Assembly: GCA_001466705.2 (NCBI GenBank)
Contig: LATX02000183.1
Span: 62,001 to 126,000, forward strand
DNA length: 64,000 nt
Direction of reading: 5' to 3'
Source: Moniliophthora roreri
Lineage: Eukaryota; Basidiomycota; Agaricomycetes; Agaricales; Marasmiaceae
Positions 38,242 to 49,729 of the stretch are shown here, one piece after another; the first letter of the stretch is position 1, and each line of letters begins with the position of its first letter. Both the position numbers and the translations under genes were made by a program. The notes beneath the pieces were generated by a model, which saw only the letters and a list, made by a program, of their open reading frames with translations, did no database searches and was not told the DNA's origin.

Positions 38242-38700
38242 GATGGTTGTGAGCAGAAAAGATTTTTGACCGAGGGCCGAGGCCCACGGTGGACCAGACA
38301 TTGTTTATTTATTACAGCATGAGCGCCGCCCAACCGCCCTTCCGAGTCTAAGCGCTTACAACTCTATCGTTCATTCAATCTACTAGTCACAAGAACTCGG
38401 TACTACACCTGTATACTTGCCCTTTAATTTGTCCTTGTCCTTATTCCACTGTGCGTTCCGAATCCAGGGGCAGGATAACGATACATGAAGAACGAAGAGC
38501 GGACGGACGACTCGCTTAAACGATATCGAACCAAATGTCTCGAGGTGGCACCCGTGCTCTCCAACTGTGCGCAATTCATGGAATCGGCTCTAGCGAGCGT
38601 CACTGAAACATCCCTTATTCTCCCGTCTAAATCATATCCATCCCTTTTCCGCCCAGATCCACCATTTACCAAACTCGAGTCGTCGTGTGATGCTACTTCA
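38242..38700. other. Upstream region of the aminopeptidase gene
   Basis: Presumed promoter side of MAP1. A 101-codon plus-strand frame beginning at 38485 overlaps it, but the minus strand is equally open and no domain is visible, so I do not call it. Confidence 0.4.
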
Positions 38701-40990
38701 GAAGCTTCTGCAGCATGGCCTCTGCTTCGGACCTTTTTGCGTGATCATAGACGAGACAAGTCCGGGTGGAGCAAACCCCGCATCGTTTGACCGTTGGCCT
38801 CCATAGGACATATGGTGGTCAACAGCAGGGTCGCATTTGGTATCCTACATAGGCCAACGGATCCGAGTAGCAATAGAGAGGCTGCGGAAGCGAAGCGTGG
38901 GGATACCTCTTCTCAAGAGCAGACTCGAGCTGTCGTCAAAACTAGTTGGTTTGTCCGATATTTTTCAGATCTATATAAGAATGCAAAATCAATGAACTGA
39001 GCAAACAGTATATTGAGCCCAAGTACCTGCGTGGTTGGGTTTTCGAAGGAGAGTAGCACCTCGTGGGATGCGAAGATCTCCGGATGTCAAAGAGTGGGAA
39101 AAGAATCGTCAATGCACTGACAGGTATCCAAACTTCCTTCGCTTGCTTCTGCCACGGCCTCGTGTTTACGGTTTGATAACAGCGGCTGCAAATGGGCAGA
39201 GCCTCCTTCAGAAATGATGGATGTATCACATCTGTGGAAAAAGAATCAGAACATTTGGATATTCGCAAGTTTCCTCACCAGTGGGAGTGTATCAACATCG
39301 GTCTTTTCAGCGCCGAATAGCCTCGCCTTCGGATGGATGATTAGGTATTCACCCGGATGAACCATGCTGCACCGCGATCTTCGTGGACTTTGCGAGGCTC
39401 TGCGCGGAATAATGGAATTGGAGCCCTGTATCAGAACACAGTGCAGGGGATGATACAGAACGCGGGAGAACATGATGATTGAGGACCAACCAGATACCTG
39501 CTAATGTTGATGTAACGATTTCGTTCGATGCACCTGGAACAGCCGAAAGTCAGAAACGGACTGGAGTGTAGAAATGGTTACCCACCTGTGCGCGCACTCG
39601 GATCAGGCACTCTTTTCCGCCAGATTCAGCACTAGACTGGCCCTTGCTAGGTGTTTAGGCAACCTCCCTCCAACTACAGGGTCTGATAGCACATCTGGAG
39701 TTGGCATCGGCCTCGTCCAAGGTTTCAGCCGAAGCGGGAGGACGTAAACAAAGGTGTGGTTTCGCCGTGAAACGGATGAATGGAGCAATGCATCTGAATC
39801 GTTATGGCAAGTCTTGTAGTAGTCACTGGTCAGCGTTAGAAGTACCGGTCGGTATGGTCTAGACCTGGCCATGAAATCGTCGATGACCAGTCCAATCATG
39901 TGAGGCCACTTCGCAGAAATAGGCAAGGTAAGCTGTAGGTAAGAGAGATGATGGAATGGACACTACAAACGTACTTGTAGCTAGCCATAGACGACACCAC
40001 GCTCTCGGTAACATCAGGTCGCGCCTGTGATGACGGAACCTCACAGGCCTCACAGACCACCTCGATGTTCATTCTGACAGTGACTGGTGCAGACAGAAAC
40101 TTGGAGGCCTCGGCAGCACAAGTGAGATGCGCGCTGTTGTCATGTTGAAACAGAGTGTCAACGCCCGGCTGGAGGCTCATGCAAACACTGTGACCGCGCA
40201 GTTCATTCGTATCAACATTTTCGACTTCCTGAGGACATGGACGAGCACCGCGCCTGATCAAGAAGGCGCTGAACAGACCACTTGACTGGTCAAGTGCAGA
40301 GTCGACTTTGGCTCTTGTCCTCAGTATCATGATCTTGCCCAGGTCAACTAAGTGAGTAATGATCATCTTCGATACACCAAGGACCTGACGTACATGATAC
40401 TGTGCACGTTGCGGATCAGTTGAAGTTGAATAAACAAGGGCCTTCGGGTCAAAGCCCAAAGCCCACAGTAGCGGTTTGTTCGTCCTGATCGGAAGAAGCA
40501 TGTCGCACGGGTTCACATATTTCGATAGCTGTTGTACTGTACATAAATGAGCACTGTATCTGAGCTAAAAGCGGGACAAATAGGCTCACCAACTGAGCCT
40601 CATCAGCAGTCCGATCAAGCTACTTCGTCATCTGAATTGTTTCTGCCGTTTCTGCTTGGTCCCGATCATCATGCAGGATCCTTATACCAGAGACACGTCG
40701 ACCAGATAGACGGTATGTCAACCTTGAAGATAAAGGGTGACTTATGAGTGGTATCTTTCTGCAAACAATGTTCGTACAACGCCATTGCATGTTCCACTCT
40801 AATTCCTTCCAAGCAGTCCTGGCGAGCACAGCGTAAACTTGATAACATGGTTCCATGTTTAGAGCTCCGTTGTCCTTGACAGCATGCTGCATAGCTTGAG
40901 CTATCGGGAATCACGATCAGTGAGGCGTTTTGATGAATTTAGAACTTTACTTACCTTGAAGTTGGTTTTGCTCCCCTTGCTTAAACAAAT
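38700..40990 (-). CDS. Unrecognised multi-exon protein gene (or decayed gene)
   Basis: The best-supported part is a 206-codon frame at 40516-39896, containing NPCDMLLPIRTNKPLLWALG, KALVYSTSTDPQRAQYHV and HLTCAAEASKFLSAPVTVRM, with a TAC|GTTTGT donor-like end near 39973. Upstream, a frame at 40892-40740 (ALNMEPCYQVYAVLARTAWK) between plausible splice sites may be an earlier exon. Downstream, 39926-39603 (RNHTFVYVLPLRLKPWTRP) and 39473-39246 (VHPGEYLIIHPKARLFGAEK) look coding. I could not chain these into one reading frame. Parts faintly recall fungal BTB-type proteins, but no BTB core is visible. Function unknown; boundaries approximate. Confidence 0.35.
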
Positions 40991-40999
40991 CTCCCTACG

Positions 41000-41620
41000 G
41001 CCGCGGCCGCAGCACCGAGCATCGTCGTTACCCAGCTTCGGGACTCCACTGTGAAACACATTTTTATCTTGGAAGAGACAATTCTGAAAATAGGCTGTTG
41101 GTCGGAGACCACATTGAAGTCAGAATATTGTTGGTGCACGTTGGTATTCTAATCAAAGGGACACGCGACAAATCGAGCGCCCATCTCCTTCCGATTTTGT
41201 CTTTTCCCATCACCTGCTCGCGCATAAGCTTGTTTTGCAAGACCAGCGCCAATGGACTACGGTGCATCTTTTCTTCATTTTTCTTCGCTCTGACTAACGA
41301 CAGTCACTCCACACAGTGAAAGAGTGGAAAGTTTAGGTTTAAGATAGGCTCTGAATGATAAATCAGATGGGCATTTTGAAGGGTTGGTGCTGGTTAGAAT
41401 GGTCAGTCTGCTGCTCTACTGCAGGGAAAGATGCCAGTCTCACATTAATCTTTTTCTTAAGGTACATGTTCTATGCCTCATGGTCTTTAACCTGGGAACA
41501 ACCAGTCTGTTCCTCTACTGTACACCAAATGCACACACTAGTGTAGCAGCTGCTCATCAGGTCCAATTTGCATGCAGAAGAACTCTAGCATAAATATCTG
41601 CCAGCCACCATGTCCTCTCT
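41000..41620. other. No gene; transition to the AT-rich repeat island
   Basis: Base composition shifts here from mixed to AT-rich and CpG becomes scarce. No feature recognised. Confidence 0.4.
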
Positions 41621-41629
41621 TCTATTAGG

Positions 41630-42468
41630 GCTGGAAAATGTACTGTATAACGGGTATGGCCATGCAGTTTGATGGGTGTAGGCAGGTAATGGGCATACGC
41701 ATATGGCTCGTATAGTTCATTATTGAGAAGGCCAATGGTATGGTACGGGCTGTAATATGGCTGTACTATGGGATACGGGCAGAGGAAGTGAAGTGCAGTC
41801 ACAGTTTTAGAGAGTACAACATATGGAGAATGTAGACCAAACCTTTCAGGAAGACCTTGCTGGCAAATGGTGACAAAACACCGCAACAGGAGAGCACTAG
41901 GGGAGTATAATTTGGAGTCCAAGCAGGTCAGGACTTCGAACATGAACTAAATTCCAATTTGACATACCCTCCGAGCATATCAGGCAGGCCTGTCCTTATT
42001 CCCGTTGTCGTTCAAGCTTGGTTCAAGCCGCAAGTCTCTGCATCCTTGTAGTCACGAGTGAGTGATTCCAAAAAGTGTAGCTAATTTCAAATCGGCGCAA
42101 TTATCTGAGTCATTTTTAGGACATACCTTTGTGTATTGGTCCAATAAGGCTGAATATTCCCCCACTGATAAGGAAGAGTTGGGACTTTGTTGATGCATCA
42201 TCATTTCCCAGCTGTTCCTACAACTGGCATCCCTCTCACATGGTGCTGGAGTTGCTCAAGAGTCAGTCCAACTATGACTGATCACTTCAAAGTCTGCTAT
42301 TTTTCAAGTGCCTTCAGCAACAAGCCAAGAGTTCTCAACTTGTGAATGATACCTGTATTATGCCTATATATGGCCATCTACAGTACAGGTTGTTATGGGG
42401 TCAGCTGTCCCATACCTGTACCATATATTTGAAGGAATGACAGCTTGATATGGATATGGGACAGGACC
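41630..42468. other. Repeat-like sequence with CGGGTATGG/CCATACC words
   Basis: Begins TTAGGGCTGGAAAATG, followed by several ACGGGTATGG / TACGGGC words. Inverse-type words (CCCATACCTGTACC) appear near 42410. This resembles the ends of hAT elements, but no second terminus with a target duplication is visible; the 1.6 kb repeat begins at 42469 and may have truncated it. Confidence 0.2.
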
Positions 42469-44133
42469 TGTTAATATGGCCAACCTAGAAAGGACCCAAT
42501 TTTATTCTTTTTACACTACTTTTGAATCAGAACACTTTAATATGACACAAGATAATGGGTAATAAGGACTAGAGTGAGCCCAGTTTACTAGTCATTGCCT
42601 TAGAGAAGCTATTGTGCATTGGAAAGTATGAAGAGCTATGTGATATGCTATACAGAGGTGTCTAAGCTGTACTTTCTGACTTATCTATGTATCAGATCCA
42701 AAGTGGATCACTCCTGAAACCTGTAGGAAACCTGACTAGGGCATAATGAATGCATTGGCTAGTTAACCAAGCTCTCAAAGTGCTATCCATGAGATTTTAT
42801 GTTTATTTTAACTTTCTATGACATCTGCAAAGTGCAATGTGCAGTCAGATAGTACAGAGGTACTTAAAAGAGACATTGGAACAGAAAGGTGACTTAGAAC
42901 AGGAATGATCAAAGAATGATTATCCTCTGAAGTCAATATATGGATCAAAGTCAAAGCAGATGATCTCTTAATAAAGAGCTCAAAGGTGGCGAAACCATAT
43001 GAAATAACATAACTAAGTATGAAGTAACCTCGGAAGCTAGAAGACTACTTCTGTAGGACTGAAGTGACTTAATAGACAGACACAATGAGACATATGAAGA
43101 ATATCTAATGCATGAAAAGTCCTAAATAAGACTGAGCATGTGTAGTTGAAGGAGATAGGAACAGTAACAGTGTGTTCTGACCTTGGAATCTTTGGCATCT
43201 AGTTCTCTGCTGAAGTGTGGATGCTAGAAAGAGAAATGCTGTAAAGAAACAGGATGGATACACCCATCTGCTTGTAGATACCCAAATTAGAAAAGAGAAA
43301 ATAAAAATTAAGAGTCCAGCCCACCTGGAGAAGTAGATACCCACATGGATATGGTTGGATACCCTAGTGGCCAGACTCCATGACATCCAAATATTCCCTC
43401 TTTTAGCATCTCTGTCACTTGTTTATTATTTTCTGAATTATTGGACATTATTTCTAATTTTTTGTAGATATATTCTGTGGGCTGTATATAAGGACAGCTA
43501 GATATGTGTATGTACTCAAGTAAGTCTGCCCCCTCCAATTGTGAATACATGACGAGTTTGTTTGGTATATATTGTGTGTGCCATTCCAGTTTTGCTTCCT
43601 CACTTCAGGCTCTGGAGATTGGTCCTGAGTGACACCAGAGAGATAGACATCTGATAATGAACTTGCATTGTAAGAGACAAGAGTAACATCTTGAGTGCAT
43701 TGTAGCACTTTTCTCAGAGACACTTTACACCAAGAAGGAGCCTCAGGCACTTAGAGTGTGGCCTGTGTTGGGTATCAGGTTGTGACACACTTAGAGTCTT
43801 AGCAAGGGGTGTGCCTGTGCTGAGCTCCTTGTAGAAATTGGTCTAGAACCTTTTCCAGTATGCTGTGTACTGTAGTTGTCTTAAGGAAGTCTTGAACTCC
43901 ATAGGGTCAGACTATATCAGCTATTGAGTCTTTGTATGGGACTGTAGCTCTTGTGTTTGTGCTTTGTGCACCATGTTCTTTGTGTCTTGTGTGTGTTGTG
44001 AAATAAATCCATTTTAAAACCCATATATACTCCTTTGGAGGTGAACACTACAAAGTAGAACACCCCAGTAAGAGAGAATCAACCTAGCTAAGAGTTTTGT
44101 TGGCATTCTAAGTATGGCAACTTTGGTTATACA
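42469..44133 (+). repeat. ~1.6 kb dispersed direct repeat, copy 1 (possible long LTR)
   Basis: Starts TGTTAATATGGCCAACCTAG and ends near AAGTATGGCAACTTTGG...ACA. It matches 55371-56978 over its whole length in the same orientation (shared landmarks TTTTGAATCAGAACACTTT, TATATAAGGACAGCTAGATA, TTGTGACACACTTAGAGTCT, CATATATACTCC). It has TG..CA ends and a TATATAAG promoter-like box. Apart from a few cases it lacks CpG. No open frame of note. An old LTR or a non-autonomous element are both possible. Confidence 0.7.
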
Positions 44134-44339
44134 TCTTTGCTCTACTTCCAGAAAACTCACCAACCTCAGTCTTGCATAGTCTGATTTTTTTCTTTGCTGG
44201 GCACATGGCTCTGGGATTTAGTTCCCATGCATAGAGAATTGTCCCAAAGCTCCCCAGCCAAAATCTTGCAGGTGCCATGTCACATCTCTTGTTCCTGGAC
44301 TATAATATACTAATGCCAATACCATATACTCTCAAATAA

Positions 44340-44640
44340 ATGGATTGATACCCCTATTATGTTCTCTGATCCTATTTGGACTGACATCACCAATAGAGAT
44401 GCTCTCAAGCTGATTGTTAAATGTTGCATCAAACACTGGCCCAGTGGCCTCCAGAAACATCAACTGGAGCATATCCTAGCTGTTCTGGCTGGAAATAGAC
44501 TTTTACTTATTACTGCAATGGGTCAGAAGAAGTCATTATTTGTTTTTGTGGCCTTACTGGTACATCTGGAGATATCTGAGGCACAGAATAGAGGCAGAGG
44601 CCATGGGAATATTCTCTATCCATAAGAATTGAAACCTAGA
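44340..44640 (+). pseudogene. RecQ/DEAD-type helicase N-terminal fragment
   Basis: The frame contains RDALKLIVKCCIKHWPSGLQ, then HQLEHILAVLAGNRLLL and TAMGQKKSLFVFVALLV. This matches the Q-motif and Walker A region of RecQ-like helicases found repeatedly in Agaricomycetes, where the P-loop normally reads TATG.GKS. Here G-K-S has become K-K-S, and the frame is closed by the dispersed repeat starting at 44650. Only about 80 residues remain of a family several hundred long, so it is a relic. Confidence 0.5.
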
Positions 44641-44649
44641 GCCACACTG

Positions 44650-45093
44650 AAGATGCTCAAAAATCTATGCCTCTACTATGAAAACACAAGGCCTGTGATG
44701 CCAAAATACCCTGAAAAAAGGTATATAAGTTCTTGATTCTTAGTTTTGTTTTGCAAGTTGGTTTGGTGTGGTTCACTGCTACTGCAATGTTAAGAATAAT
44801 TCTCAGCATCTCACTCAGTAGTTCAGAGATAAATGCCTTCAAAACAACTTCTCAGATTGAGATTTGTGTTTGTATTTGTAAATATTTTCTTGGGTATATG
44901 GTTTTATTAATCACTTCAAAAGCAAAAACTAGTATAGGGTTTGACCAGAAACTGCCCAAAGAACAAACTTCTTCCAAGTGGAGAACAAAGGTACCTCTTG
45001 CATCTGAATATAGCCCTCTTAGCTATGTCCTGCAACAATTCTCAAGAGGATAAATCTTCTAGACACTGCTAGCCTGAAACCCTCTCTGATTCA
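44650..45093 (+). repeat. ~440 bp dispersed repeat, copy 1
   Basis: Starts AAGATGCTCAAAAATCTATG and ends CCTCTCTGATTCA. Copies 2 (45961-46400) and 3 (52174-52616) share it almost base for base. Landmarks include TGAAAACACAAGGCCTGTG, TTTGACCAGAAACTGCCCAA and TAGACACTGCTAGCCTGAAA. Copies 1 and 2 remain similar for about 20 bp beyond the end. No coding potential; superfamily unknown. Confidence 0.8.
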
Positions 45094-45114
45094 CATTGAG
45101 ACACCAGCCTATAC

Positions 45115-45518
45115 TGTTACAGTTTTCATTGACACTTGTACTATTTCCTTTTTCTCTTTTGATGCCCATACTATGCTTCTCATTAACATCTGGACACTTG
45201 CACTATCCCAGTTCTCTTTTCTAGCATCTGTTGTACTTATATTTCTTTCAGATTCTATATTCTTCTCTATGATTATCCAACTTCTTTTTTGTTCCATTGC
45301 TTACAAAACCCCATTACAAATCTCTTTTCTATAACATTCTAAGTCTTTCTCTTTGTACAAACAGAAGACAATGAAGCCTGTATTTAAGTAGAACTGACTT
45401 TAGTCAAAGCTCCTCAGCTTGACCTGGTTAATTATACCTTGTGTTTAGCAACAAATGATTGGACCTCTGAACCTCAGAAACCTCTGAACAAACTCAAACT
45501 TGAACCTGAACTCTCTGT
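45115..45518 (+). mobile_element. Gypsy-family LTR, 3'-truncated
   Basis: Begins TGTTACAGTTTTCATTGACA and follows the order of the other LTRs (CATCTGGACA box, AAAACCC.ATTACAAATCTC, AGCTTGACCTGGTTAAT, CTCAAACTTGAAC). It stops just before the expected terminal TAATGTAACA, where an inverted LTR begins. Confidence 0.7.
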
Positions 45519-45875
45519 TACGTTACTTGTGCAGCAACATCAACTCAACTACTTATGAAAGGCAAAGCCTCCCTGCAAGCAGTTCTCAAGTTCAAGTTAG
45601 AGTTTGTTTAGCAGCTGCTGAAGTTCAGAGATCCATGATTGTGGCAATGACACAAGTAGTATTAACTAGGTCAAGCTGAGGACATAGAGTCCTAGCTTGA
45701 GTGCTTAAATATGTTACAACTCATCATGTAATCTACGTTATACAAACGTCCGATGATTACGATGATATAGTAATAAATACCAACAGAGTTGGGATATGAG
45801 AAGTGTTCTGATAAGAAAATGGGGTACTGGGAATGTGTAATGAGTCCGATGGAATAAGAAGCATANTAAATGTCT
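45519..45875 (-). mobile_element. Gypsy-family LTR in opposite orientation
   Basis: Starts TGTTACGTTACTTGTGCAGC, the reverse complement of an LTR 3' end, and runs back through the LTR order (AACTAGGTCAAGCTGAGG, then GGGTACTGGGAATGTG, GAAGCAT). It most resembles the LTR at 61724-62167 inverted. It lies head-on against the LTR at 45115. The single ambiguous base of the window (N) is at 45866, near its outer end. Confidence 0.6.
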
Positions 45876-45960
45876 TAGAAAGGTGACACTCATAAGTGAA
45901 GAAGAGATATCCAGACATTTATTGGTATATACTGGACATTAGTAATACTATTAGGTGATG

Positions 45961-46400
45961 AAGATGCTCAAAAACCTATGCCTCTACTATCTATGAAAAC
46001 ACAAGGCCTGTGGTGCCAAAATACCCCAAAAAAGATGTATAAGTCCTTGACTCTCAGTTTTGTTTTATGAGTTGGTTCAGTGTGGTTTACTGTTACCACA
46101 ACATTAAGAATAATTCTCAGTGTCTTGCTTAGTAGTTCAGAGATGATTGCATTCATAAAAACTTCTCAGATTGAGATTGGTGTTGATTTAAATATTTTCT
46201 TAGTATGTAGTTTTATTAATCACTTCAAAAGCAAAACTGGTATAAGGTTTGACCAGAAACTGCCCAAAGAATAAACTTCTTCTAAGTGAGAACAAAGGTA
46301 CCTCTTGTACCTGAATATAGCCCTCTTAGCTATGTTCTGCAACAATTCTCAAGAGGACAAATCTTCTAGACACTGCTAGCCTGAAACCCTCTCTGATTCA
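45961..46400 (+). repeat. ~440 bp dispersed repeat, copy 2
   Basis: Same orientation and sequence as 44650-45093, with scattered substitutions and a few 1-4 bp indels. Flanking sequence to the right (CAAGATACCAGACTATACAG) still matches copy 1 up to the LTR insertion there, so copies 1 and 2 may descend from a larger duplication. Confidence 0.8.
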
Positions 46401-46409
46401 CATCAAGAT

Positions 46410-47780
46410 ACCAGACTATACAGATGTATGTCAGCTACTCTCTTAGTAGACTGATACAATGTTCCTCTTATTAGAAAACATGCCTTTTGCATTAAAAACT
46501 AAGCTCTTCCTAGCTTTTATTTAGATCTCTGGTTTGAAATACAATCTTAGATCTCAACTAGCCTGCACCTCTTACACAACTAAATAAGCTAGGGCCTGAA
46601 GTAGTTGAAAAATACTGATTGCCAGTAGCTCTTCTACCTGAACAACAACCTCATACACTCTGGTAATTGGTGGGCAGTATCTCTTCTGCCTTCCACTTAC
46701 AAAACATATCCCCTTATATACTTTACAATATAAATAATCTAATATATCTGTCACAAAATAAAATAAAACTAAGTCAGGTGCTAAATATTATATAAACTGA
46801 GCTGTGTTTAGTAATCTCTCTGTCACAGTGTCTCATTGTTGTTAGGCTTCATAGCTATAAACTCCTTTATTCTTCCTCAATAACAATTGGGTAGTCTTCT
46901 GACACCAATCATTTGCAATTTTCTCTGTCAAACAGCTTTCCTTCTGACTCTATTTGAAAATATTATACTTCCATGCCACTACACATAGTTCCTTCCTTCT
47001 CTGCCTATTGTCATCTGCTCTGTGGACACATAATATGCCTCCATTTTCCTGTCTAAAGCATATGTGTAAGCTCAGCCATGCTGTCTTCTTGTCATACAGC
47101 TTTGTCTTCTGCTTTTTCATGATACAGGTACCCTTCCAGTAACTGATTGTCTATTTCATTTGTCTAATTTGATATCAGTAGCTTGAGTATCCTCTGCTAA
47201 TAATTTGTCATTCTCTGCTTTATATCTATTTCTCAGTAATATTCTCATTGGTATATCATTGAATGCTTTTATTCTTCCTTCAAGTTGGGTGTGAATCGAA
47301 AATATTGTTTTAAAAGTGGAAATATTCTCTTTGGTATGCTTTCAATAGAGAAGTATAATGTGGTATTATTCCCTACAGGTTTTGGAATGCTCCTCTGTGT
47401 TCAGATTCACTGTTTATTTTCTACTAGCAGTGGTCAGGTACCTCTGTATGGCCTACCATCAACCATTACTCTGCTAATATTTTGTATCCTTCTCTACTAT
47501 CTACTTTGACCAGCTGCTCAGGGCTCACACTAGTCTTCAATTCTCTTGTATATTTCATTTTCAACCATAAAAGTGCAAAATATTCTCTATTTGCATGTGA
47601 ACATAAAAGTAAAAGTTATGCATATTAGCAATATACAATATTGTATTTAAGATAAGTCTATAATGAAAAGCTATATAAATGAGGAGAATGTTGTAAAAAC
47701 ATTAGACAAATAGAAGATAGGTGTTTACTGAATTGACCCCAGAGCATCTCATGAATACAATGAGCATAAGCTTGGTAGTA
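46410..47780. other. AT-rich sequence without recognisable gene
   Basis: Pyrimidine-rich and nearly CpG-free, with only short frames. Nothing recognised. Confidence 0.4.
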
Positions 47781-47811
47781 ATGGTAAGTGATAGAGATGA
47801 AAAGCACAAGC

Positions 47812-48160
47812 ACTTTATTCAGCCACCTGAAAAGCAGTGTCAGAAGGCCCAGCCACAGTCTCTTGAGAACTAGAAATAACCTCTGTATCAGCCATCAGCT
47901 TATCAGCCAACTCCAGCTTAGAAAGCCAGATGTAACTGGCTTCTTCAAACTGTTTATAGGTGAGGTTGTACTGGGAGGCAAAGAAATGAATGTTATGTTT
48001 GAGGGTAGACATCTCATAATGGAGGAAGTTGGAGACTGACAGCAGAACATCAGTCAACATCTTCTCTAAGTCTATAAATGGAACCAGAGCAGTATGTTTA
48101 ATGACAGAGTCAGCCCCAGCAACCCAAAGATTGCATTCCTCTTAGAAAAGATGATTATTA
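47812..48160 (-). pseudogene. Unrecognised minus-strand exon-like fragment
   Basis: The frame reads from about 48145: ECNLWVAGADSVIKHTALVP, then HNIHFFASQYNLTYKQFEEA, and ends with a stop after AGPSDTAFQVAE. Composition looks like a real protein, and one strand only is open. It lies directly left of the gypsy insertion at 48473, with other minus-strand fragments beyond that insertion (54758-55345 and 57860-58340). Family unknown. Confidence 0.3.
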
Positions 48161-48472
48161 CCAAATAGATAGTATATGAATACATAAGAATGTACCAGGA
48201 GACTCTTCATGCAAGTTAGCAACAGAGTATTCTAGGTGAGGACATTTGGAACTTTTGCCAAGCTCAGCATTGATGGAAGAGGTCTAATAAAGAACATGAA
48301 TGTCATGATTAAGAATATAGGAAAGCAGAGGTGTACTGTGATAAGACTGTTATACAAAGAAGATAATTCTATGTAAGCATTTGTATAGAAGTTATCTAGC
48401 TAAGTATAAAAAGATGCAAGGGCATTGAGAAATATAGCAAGAGATGATGACAAAAAGAAATGGCAGCCTTAC

Positions 48473-48671
48473 TGTTACAATTCTTTGTATTAGACACTTG
48501 TACTATACTATTTTCCTTCTTCATCTTAAGATACTATGCTTCTTGTTAACATCTGGACAGGTACACCTTCCTAGTTCCCATTTCCTGCTCTCCAATGTAT
48601 TAACTTCTATCAAGTTCTATACTCTTCTTCTGTGCTTATTCATCCCTTTTTCCATCTTGTTCTTCAGACTT
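48473..48671 (+). mobile_element. 5' LTR (internally deleted) of gypsy element 1
   Basis: TGTTACAATTCTTTGTATTA onward matches the first ~210 bp of the 3' LTR at 54261, then the match stops near CTTCAGACTTCCA and leader sequence follows. The rest of the LTR is missing, so a deletion removed its 3' half. The preceding five bases CTTAC pair with CTTGC after the 3' LTR. Confidence 0.75.
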
Positions 48672-48828
48672 CCAGGGCTAAATATAGCTACAATGAATAA
48701 GTGAAATAGTGAGTATAAAAGGCTATTGGGTGTTCTAAAGATAACTGACTGCACCACAGCAGTCTGAGTAAGAAAAGAAGCATGGGTAAGTAAGTGTCCA
48801 AGGAAAAGATGTAATGTCTGAGGAAAAA

Positions 48829-49614
48829 CTGCAACAGAACCCTTTGAAGGAGATCATAAAGATACTCAATGGTTCATGCTAGATGTGGAGCTCTATCTCT
48901 GGATGAATGACAAAGATTACAACACAGACAAAAAGAAGAAAATATTCCTTCTTTCTTACATCAAAGAGAAGGCTCAACAATGGAAAACAGCTGAACTCTT
49001 GAAGTTATTTGCTGACAAAGAAGATGATGATGAGGGAAACAAACAAAAGAAAATATTGGAAACCTGGAATGCCTTCTGAAAGAGATTCAGGACCATGTGG
49101 GAACTAGTAGACACCATTGGGGATGCACAACTCAAAATCAAAGACCTCCAGATGAAGGATAGAGCAGATGAGTTTGTACATGAGTTCAGACTCTTAGCAA
49201 TAGAGACAGGATATGGAGATCAGGTGTTGATCAAGATCTTTAGAGAAGGATTACTTCTATCACTAGCCAAGAAAATCATGGATAGGCTGGAAGAAAAGCC
49301 TGAAACCCTCAAGAGATGGTATAAAGCAGCCATCAGATATGACAACCAATGGAAGATGACAGAGGCAGCAGTGGAAAAATGGAGGATCAAAAGAGGAAAG
49401 ACAGAACTGAAGAAGCCAAAGATCATTTGAAAGGAGAAGAAGACCTCCATAGAAAGGATTCTATCAGAATCAGATAAAAAGGATTACATGGCACAAGAAA
49501 GGTGTTTCAGATGCACTCAGACAGGACATGTCTTATAAGATTGTCCAACAAAAGAACAGCAGTCAAAAACTCAACCAAAGAAACTTTCTGCAAAGGAAAT
49601 TTTCACTAAGATTA
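48829..49614 (+). pseudogene. gag: Gypsy gag (capsid/nucleocapsid), disrupted
   Basis: The capsid region starts FEGDHKDTQWFMLDVELYLW and continues into a Retrotrans_gag-like block (DRADEFVHEFRLLAIETGYG, FREGL). A TGA at about 49078 and another at 49428 interrupt it. The zinc knuckle of nucleocapsid is visible as CFRCTQTGHVL, a stop, then DC, so the C-x2-C-x4-H-x4-C spacing survives with a stop inside. Confidence 0.75.
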
Positions 49615-49729
49615 GAGCTAATGGTGCAGAAACAAGAAGAAGCAGAGCAGAACAAGATCTTAGATCTTATAGAAACAGAGGGTTTTTAAAAGGGCAGAAG
49701 AGGCCAACACTCTCTCCACTGTCAATCAC

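Noticed and set aside
38485..38790. 101-codon plus-strand frame upstream of the aminopeptidase gene
   Set aside because: The minus strand is open across much of it, and composition does not single out one strand. It may be exon shadow of the unrecognised minus-strand gene.
45866..45866. Ambiguous base N
   Set aside because: A sequencing ambiguity, not a biological feature, though it warns that the inverted LTR junction nearby deserves re-sequencing.
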